In this document: positions 58,954 through 64,000 of the stretch, piece by piece
Numbering within the stretch: position 1 is the stretch's first letter
How the letters are laid out: the number at the start of each line of letters is the position of its first letter
Assembly (NCBI RefSeq): GCF_040954835.1
Contig: NC_090712.1
Coordinates: 2,427,284-2,491,283 of the forward strand
Reading direction: 5' to 3'
DNA: 64,000 bases
From: Lepisosteus oculatus
Taxonomy: Eukaryota > Chordata > Actinopteri > Semionotiformes > Lepisosteidae
The notes under the pieces: generated by a model
What the model saw: only the letters and a program-made list of their open reading frames with translations
Told to the model about the DNA's origin: nothing
Database searches by the model: none
Position numbers and translations under genes: made by a program

Positions 58954-59495
58954 GTGTGAGCACCTACCCTATAAGATGGGTAGTAGTAGAGGGTTTATTG
59001 CCATATGTACACATATACTAGAATTCTTCATCGCAGTGATCTCTTGGGACACACACAGTACAACAGACAACAACACACAATGTAGACAGTACATTACAAG
59101 TATAATAATTAATAACACCAACAGGAACAATAACAATGTTGTGGGACAATAAATAATGTAGCAGTGAGAAGAAAAAAGACTTCGGAGTCTGTTTGTGAGG
59201 CTTTTTGCTCCAGTTTTCTCTCACCTTCTGAAGATGCATAGGTGAGGTAACTGTCTCTCCCTGGGCATCAGCTCTGCTCCTCACTGTGTTACTAAACTAT
59301 AAACCAAGTGGCTTTGGTGCTTCTCTGCCCTACAACCCGTTCTGTTCACAGACGCACGCAGACAGACTGTCACATATGACTTCACCAAGCAGAGAAGCCA
59401 GGATGCTCAAGGCAGACACATGCAGAGCCGATACAGAGCCGATTCACCCAATTCAGCTTGTTTCCTCCTCAGACCAGTATGTGATACAGGTATGT

Positions 59496-59766
59496 GGCTC
59501 TGTGGCTTAGGATCTGTGGCTGTGGCCCCTGTGGCTGGAAGGTTGCTGGTTCAAATCCTGCGGCTGGCAAAGGAATCCTACTCCATTGGGGCCCTGAGCA
59601 AGGTTCTTAACCCCAGTTGCTCCAGGGGCACCATATAAATGGCTGACCCTGTGATCTGACCCCAAGCTTCTCTCCCTGTCTGTGTGTCTCATGGAGAGCA
59701 TATTGGGGTATGCAAAAAAGACAAATTCCCAAAGCAAGAAATTGTATATGGCTAATAAAGTGATCT
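59496..59766 (+). repeat. tRNA-derived SINE, V-SINE-like, copy C
   Basis: Head with TGGCTTAGGATC (A-box-like), B box GGTTCAAATCC, CCTGAGCAAGGTTCTTAACC, CAGTTGCTCCAGGGG, TATAAATGGCTGACC, and tail CTAATAAAGTGATC. Same family as 6327-6605 and 20161-20428. Confidence 0.88.
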
Positions 59767-60034
59767 TCTACACATGACAGTTTGAGAAAGTTTTAAAAAA
59801 ACGCAGAGCACTCAATTCAAGGCAACTTCTTTATCCACACCGAGAGGGTGGGGATGTGCAGACAGGCTTTTTCAACCCGCCCACCCATCGAGCCAATTAT
59901 CTTACAGGCTCTGCAGCCGCACACAGGAGGATCAGTGCTGATTGGAGCAGAGGCACGTCACTCCGCAAGACAGCAGACACCCTGGAGGGTGCCTGGCTCT
60001 CCAGGACTGAGAGACGCAGTTGTGAACTTGTGAT

Positions 60035-60111
60035 GGAACAAGTAAAGGTTCATTCCATGCTGAAAATAGAAGAAAATAAACACAACGTTTCGGCTGTGGA
60101 ACCTTCTTCAG
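60035..60111 (-). repeat. dispersed repeat with hammerhead-like core, copy 5
   Basis: Minus strand: CTGAAGAAGGTTCCACAGCC, GAAACGTTGTGTT, then AGCATGGAATGAACC and TTACTTGTTCC. Its stem reads GGTT/AGCC where the others read GGCT/GGCC, so pairing is kept. Confidence 0.7.
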
Positions 60112-60348
60112 GTGTGTGATGAACTTGTGTTGCCAGTACCAGGGAGCCCAAGCTGTCCTCAGACCAAGGGCCTCTACCAGCTGAGCTACACAGCAGCCCC
60201 CCAGGTTATTAATTCATTTACCTGAGCTGCCACAGATCTGGAGAGGCAAGACACAGTCCTCCTACTGCCTCTGTGGATATACATAAAGAAAGATGAAGGG
60301 AATCCTCCCTTGAAAAATAAAACTGGCAAAAATAAGAATGACTTAAAC

Positions 60349-60484
60349 TGGCCTTATTCATTCGTTAGCAGGAGAATGAAAGGGAAGACACGGTGATGGC
60401 CATAAGCTGTATCTCCTCCTGAGGAATCCATCATCTTCTCCTTGGGCCCAAAGGAAAGGAGTACTTCCTGAGGTCAGAGGTCAG
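60349..60484. repeat. unclassified duplicated element, copy 2
   Basis: Second copy of the element at 56185-56319, same orientation, about 4.2 kb away. Coding potential none. Confidence 0.7.
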
Positions 60485-60952
60485 GGAGAAAATGGCAAGA
60501 TAGCTTGCTACACATTTCAGTTTGGTCAAGATTTGAGCGCGTGCTGTTCCATCTGCTCCGAACCTGGCGCGTCAGGTAATGAGGTGACTGAGACAGCAGC
60601 GGTACAATTGCTACGAGTGCTGCATCTGCTCAACTGTCTGCACCACATGGCCTGACCTGCAGGTGACATTCCAGCGTAGGGTTAGTGTTGAAAGAAATGC
60701 CACGTTAAGGTGAAAAGGGAGACGTCCTAGAAGCCATGTCAAACTTCACGTTTCTGTTCCTTGTTTTACCCAGCTCTCCATCTTTTCCGAGCTTCACAGC
60801 TTCCGGAAGGTGTTCAGGGAAGCTCCGAAAGGCGTTTACAGCATGAACCGATGGCACGTCTGTTATTCCCAACGGGAGAGCATCGTCCCTGGAGCGAGGC
60901 AACAGGTGCTTTGCAGGCCCACGATGTAGCAGCTCTGGAGCCTGAAGCCAGT

Positions 60953-61103
60953 AAATAATGCATGAGGTCTCTCAATTGTCAAGTGCTCCTGTTGGGACAG
61001 CCTGGCAGTGGGATGAATCATTACAACCTGGTCTTCAGCTCATTACAGCCATTAGAGAGGATCAGTCCTTAAAACCTTGTAATGAGTATCAATAAGCAAT
61101 GAG
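60953..61103. promoter_or_regulatory. TAAT-rich duplicated element, copy A
   Basis: Ordered blocks ATGCATGA, ACAGCCTGGC, ATCATTACA, CAGCTCATTAC, TTGTAATGAG. CTCATTACA and TGTAATGAG within it form an inverted repeat. The same blocks recur at 62408-62550. It may be a duplicated enhancer or an old transposon pair. Confidence 0.5.
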
Positions 61104-62407
61104 TTTTTCCTTTTTCTGAATAATTCACGCAGCGATATCTGGTATCCCCCAACAGGACTTGAAAGGAGAGTAGGAGGACAAACCTTGAGCCCAGCCCAAT
61201 TTGTGATTAGGACAGCGTCCTGCTGTCCTTTCTGCTGTCTAGCGAAGAGGAAGCCTTATCTATCTGTATACGTCTACAGAAGAGGATATGAGGGCTCTTA
61301 TCAAGTATTCAAATGCTAGAGAACAAGCCTTCTCACTGGAGAGAACCAGGGTAGGGAAATCAATCTTTATCAAATCTTTATTCAAAATCATGGAAGGTTT
61401 TTTCTTTTTGTAAAAATTTAAAACAGCAGCGATATGGTCAGATAAATGTGAAATTATTCAGTTATTTTTTTTCCTGAATATTTTTTCAACTGGTTGTTAT
61501 TTTAGCCCTCATTACAAAGTGTGTTTGAAACAGCCCCCTCTAAGTTTTAAGGGTTTACAATTTAAAAAAATCAAACAGTAAGGAGATGTTGGATTTATTG
61601 AGAACACAAAATAAGCTTTCTGCTTGGTTCAGCTATTCCTTCCTCATAAAAGATGTATTTAAAAATCCCATCTTACAATACCCTGTGATTTTGAAACAGT
61701 TCTGCAGGTCATAAAAACGCTTACAAATGAGAAGAGGCCATACAGTCAGCCTAGCACTGTTGATCAAAGGATTACATCCAGCTGTTTTTTTTATATCCAG
61801 GGGTATCAGCTCCAACATATTTGGGTAGCCTGTTTGAAAATAGTTTGTGACAGTTTTTCTATTCTAAATGCTAACAACAACACATCTTAAACTTGTAACG
61901 CAGCCTGCAGAGAACACCGCTTTCTCCACCCTCGACACTACGAGATCTGCCGAGACGAGTGAAGTGGCACGTTGTCGCCCTCCAGTGGCGACTCTGAGAA
62001 GGACAGGGACATCTCCGGGAGACAGCAGGTCAGCGTTAGGCAAGCATCCGTCAGACAGGTGGTGCAGCCTGTTCCAACTCAGCTCAGGTTTAAAAGACAA
62101 AAAAAACCCTCAGTGAAATGCATTTTCTTTTTTGCTCCAGTACTGTAGCGAAACATATCGAAGACCATTTAACACCTGTAATGTCCACAGACAAATTAAC
62201 TTTCACTGGATGACTAGCCCCATGGGAAGAGGCGGTATCATCTATACACAGCTGCAGACAAACAGCACAAAAGATGAACACATATCATGGCAAGTAATCT
62301 GGCTCCATTTCAGACATTTCATTCACAGCATACACGCCTGTGCCATTAGTGCACAGCACCAGGCATCTTCCAGGTGTCTAACTGGTGGCACCTGGGCTGT
62401 GCTCTGT
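61104..62407. other. non-coding between duplicated elements
   Basis: No gene recognised. Confidence 0.5.
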
Positions 62408-62550
62408 GAAATATGCATGAAGCAGGTATTGTTGCTCAACAGCCTGGCTGTAGACAGGATCATTACACAGCACTTGTCAGCTCCTTACCTTTATTATAGC
62501 TGACACTCCATAAGAAGCTTGTAATGAGCCCAGTTAATGAATAATACATG
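62408..62550. promoter_or_regulatory. TAAT-rich duplicated element, copy B
   Basis: Ordered blocks ATGCATGA, ACAGCCTGGC, ATCATTACA, CAGCTCCTTAC, TTGTAATGAG, with similar spacing to copy A at 60953-61103 and about 1.4 kb away. Confidence 0.5.
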
Positions 62551-62789
62551 CCAACTGAAATCCTAGAGGGGCACTTCTATTTCCTACAGCTAAGAAATAA
62601 CTACAGAGCACCAGAATTCATGTTACTATTTGCCTGATATGAGCAACCTAAAGGCAAGTATTCATAAGCTACCTCTGTGAGGGAGTCTCTAGTCTGCCGT
62701 ACTTTTCAAAAGGTGTGCTACATTGGCATGGATACCTATGAGCACTCTGCACCTGAAACATCCGTTTTCAGTTGCCAGTTAATTTAATG

Positions 62790-63075
62790 CAGTTCATCAC
62801 TTAGACAGGGACAAGAACTCCTGAAAAAAGCAGAGCACCTGAAACGTTCTTGCTATCCCTTTTCAGAGCAGAATTAACCATTACTTGTTCCTCGCCAGCC
62901 CACGGACCCAGCCAGCCTATCGTTTGACTGTGGGAGAAAACCAGAGCACCATGTGAAAACCCATGCAGACATTGGACAACACGCAGACTCCACAGAGAAG
63001 GAGCTGGCATGAAATCTGACACAGAGCCCAAGAGCTATGAAGTGGCTATGTTAACCATCACATCACTGTGCCACA
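62790..63075 (-). repeat. tRNA-type SINE of fishes, copy 4
   Basis: Minus strand reads GTGGCACAGTGATG, a decayed B-box region, GTGGAGTCTGCGTG and TTTTCTCCCACAGTC, the ordered words of the family. More diverged than copies 2 and 3. Confidence 0.65.
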
Positions 63076-63863
63076 TGAACAAAAAAAAAAGATTGAATAA
63101 TTCAATTATCATTTGACAAACTATACTTATATTTAAAAAGTTACTTATTTTATATATTAAGGTATATAAAGGGTGTCAAGATGCTTCAGAATGTGACCTA
63201 CAGGTGCCTGATAAGAACAGATTAAAATAAGGGGTTTAATCAATGTAGTCACAAATATTGCAGAACAACTGGATAAATCCAGTGAGTTTGGTTCCATTGA
63301 AAAATCCAGACTTCTGTTACCCTTAACAGACACTGCACACGCGGATTTTCCTCACACTTGGCTGCACCGTTTTCAAATGTCCTGGAGTTTAGCAGAATGT
63401 GAAAGGATAAGAGGACAACATCCGAGTTCTTCACACAAACACGTTTCCATTTTATTTCTTAGAAAAAACAAATGACCTGATCTGCACATTTAATACACCA
63501 CAACAAAGGCAGACACATCATATACATGATTGTAGAGCATTTTTGCTTACACCTGAGAAGAAAAAAAAAAACTGAGATAGGTAGCCCTTGGAACCGCTTC
63601 CTTGAGTTAATTCTTTGGCTGCTGTGGCTCTGCGTCGGTGTGATCACACAGCAGGGCAGGGGAGGGGGGGCGATTCTTACATCAGCCATCCTTGTTGGCC
63701 TTGCTTCTTCGTAATCCCTTCTTTGGGGCCGGCTGCTCCCTCACACAACAGTCGCACACCCAGCATCCTGAAAAACACACAGGTCACTGTCTGTTCTCTC
63801 CCTTCAACACCTCCGCACAACGCAGCCGTTTCTTGCACTCGGAGACCTCACGCCAGCGGCTCC
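63076..63863. other. non-coding, nothing recognised
   Basis: No supported gene; a few A runs and short ORFs only. Confidence 0.5.
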
Positions 63864-63937
63864 CAGTTCACAGTTCCCAGTTCCCAGTTCCCAGTTCCCA
63901 GTTCCCAGTTCCCAGTTCCCAGTTCCCAGTTCCCAGT
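63864..63937. repeat. 7-bp minisatellite, unit CAGTTCC
   Basis: About 10.6 tandem units of CAGTTCC; the first unit is CAGTTCA, the rest are exact. Likely polymorphic in length. Confidence 0.95.
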
Positions 63938-64000
63938 GGGCTGCGTTCCAGCCGAGCCCTCAGCGACACAGTCAAACCCTCCGTTGACTTAACAAGAAGA

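Noticed and set aside
60768..60930. Exon-like stretch LSIFSELHSFRKVFREAPKG after a CCCAG acceptor
   Set aside because: Stop codon follows soon, no donor in frame and no homology recognised.
63864..63937. CRISPR-like regular repeat
   Set aside because: Units are 7 bp with no spacers, in a vertebrate genome; it is a minisatellite.

Overview
The window is vertebrate genomic DNA, most probably from a ray-finned fish. It has small GT-AG introns, 3' UTRs, SINE and LINE debris, and two neighbouring vertebrate genes. The Delta protein is strikingly like human DLL1 in length and motifs. The repeats (a V-SINE-like tRNA SINE, a 5S-rRNA-headed SINE, and a tRNA SINE of the type common in fishes) fit a fish. 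I cannot name the species; a lineage with a single unduplicated dll1 beside fam120b is plausible.

Region 1 (1 to about 6.1 kb, minus strand) carries the 5' two thirds of fam120b (constitutive coactivator of PPAR-gamma-like). Five coding exons (519 codons) join in phase. The C-terminal exons lie beyond position 1. Region 2 (6.1 to 15.5 kb) is the shared upstream interval of two divergent genes. It holds a V-SINE-like copy, a decayed CR1-type LINE end, a G-rich/C-rich inverted repeat, and a head-to-head pair of short repeats with a hammerhead-ribozyme-like core. Region 3 (15.5 to about 22.5 kb, plus strand) is a complete dll1 gene: TATA box, 5' UTR with two short uORFs, 11 coding exons giving 724 residues (signal peptide, MNNL, DSL, eight EGF repeats, one membrane segment, C-terminal ATEV), and an AT-rich 3' UTR. 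Region 4 (22.5 to 64 kb) shows no gene I can support. It contains scattered SINE/LINE copies, several stretches that look like non-coding regulatory DNA, two internally duplicated elements, and a 7-bp minisatellite at the right edge.

The head-to-head order fam120b(-)/dll1(+) is also found in human, so the 10-kb interval and the gene-poor flank probably hold dll1 control elements. Dll1 is a membrane ligand for Notch; fam120b is an unrelated nuclear or cytoplasmic protein linked only by old synteny. I found no unknown multi-gene system. The best leads are an in-frame, stop-free last intron of dll1 that would replace its PDZ ligand, a dispersed repeat family with a hammerhead-like core and compensatory stem changes, two diverged copies of a TAAT-rich element 1.4 kb apart, and an octamer/E-box composite next to the dll1 TATA box.
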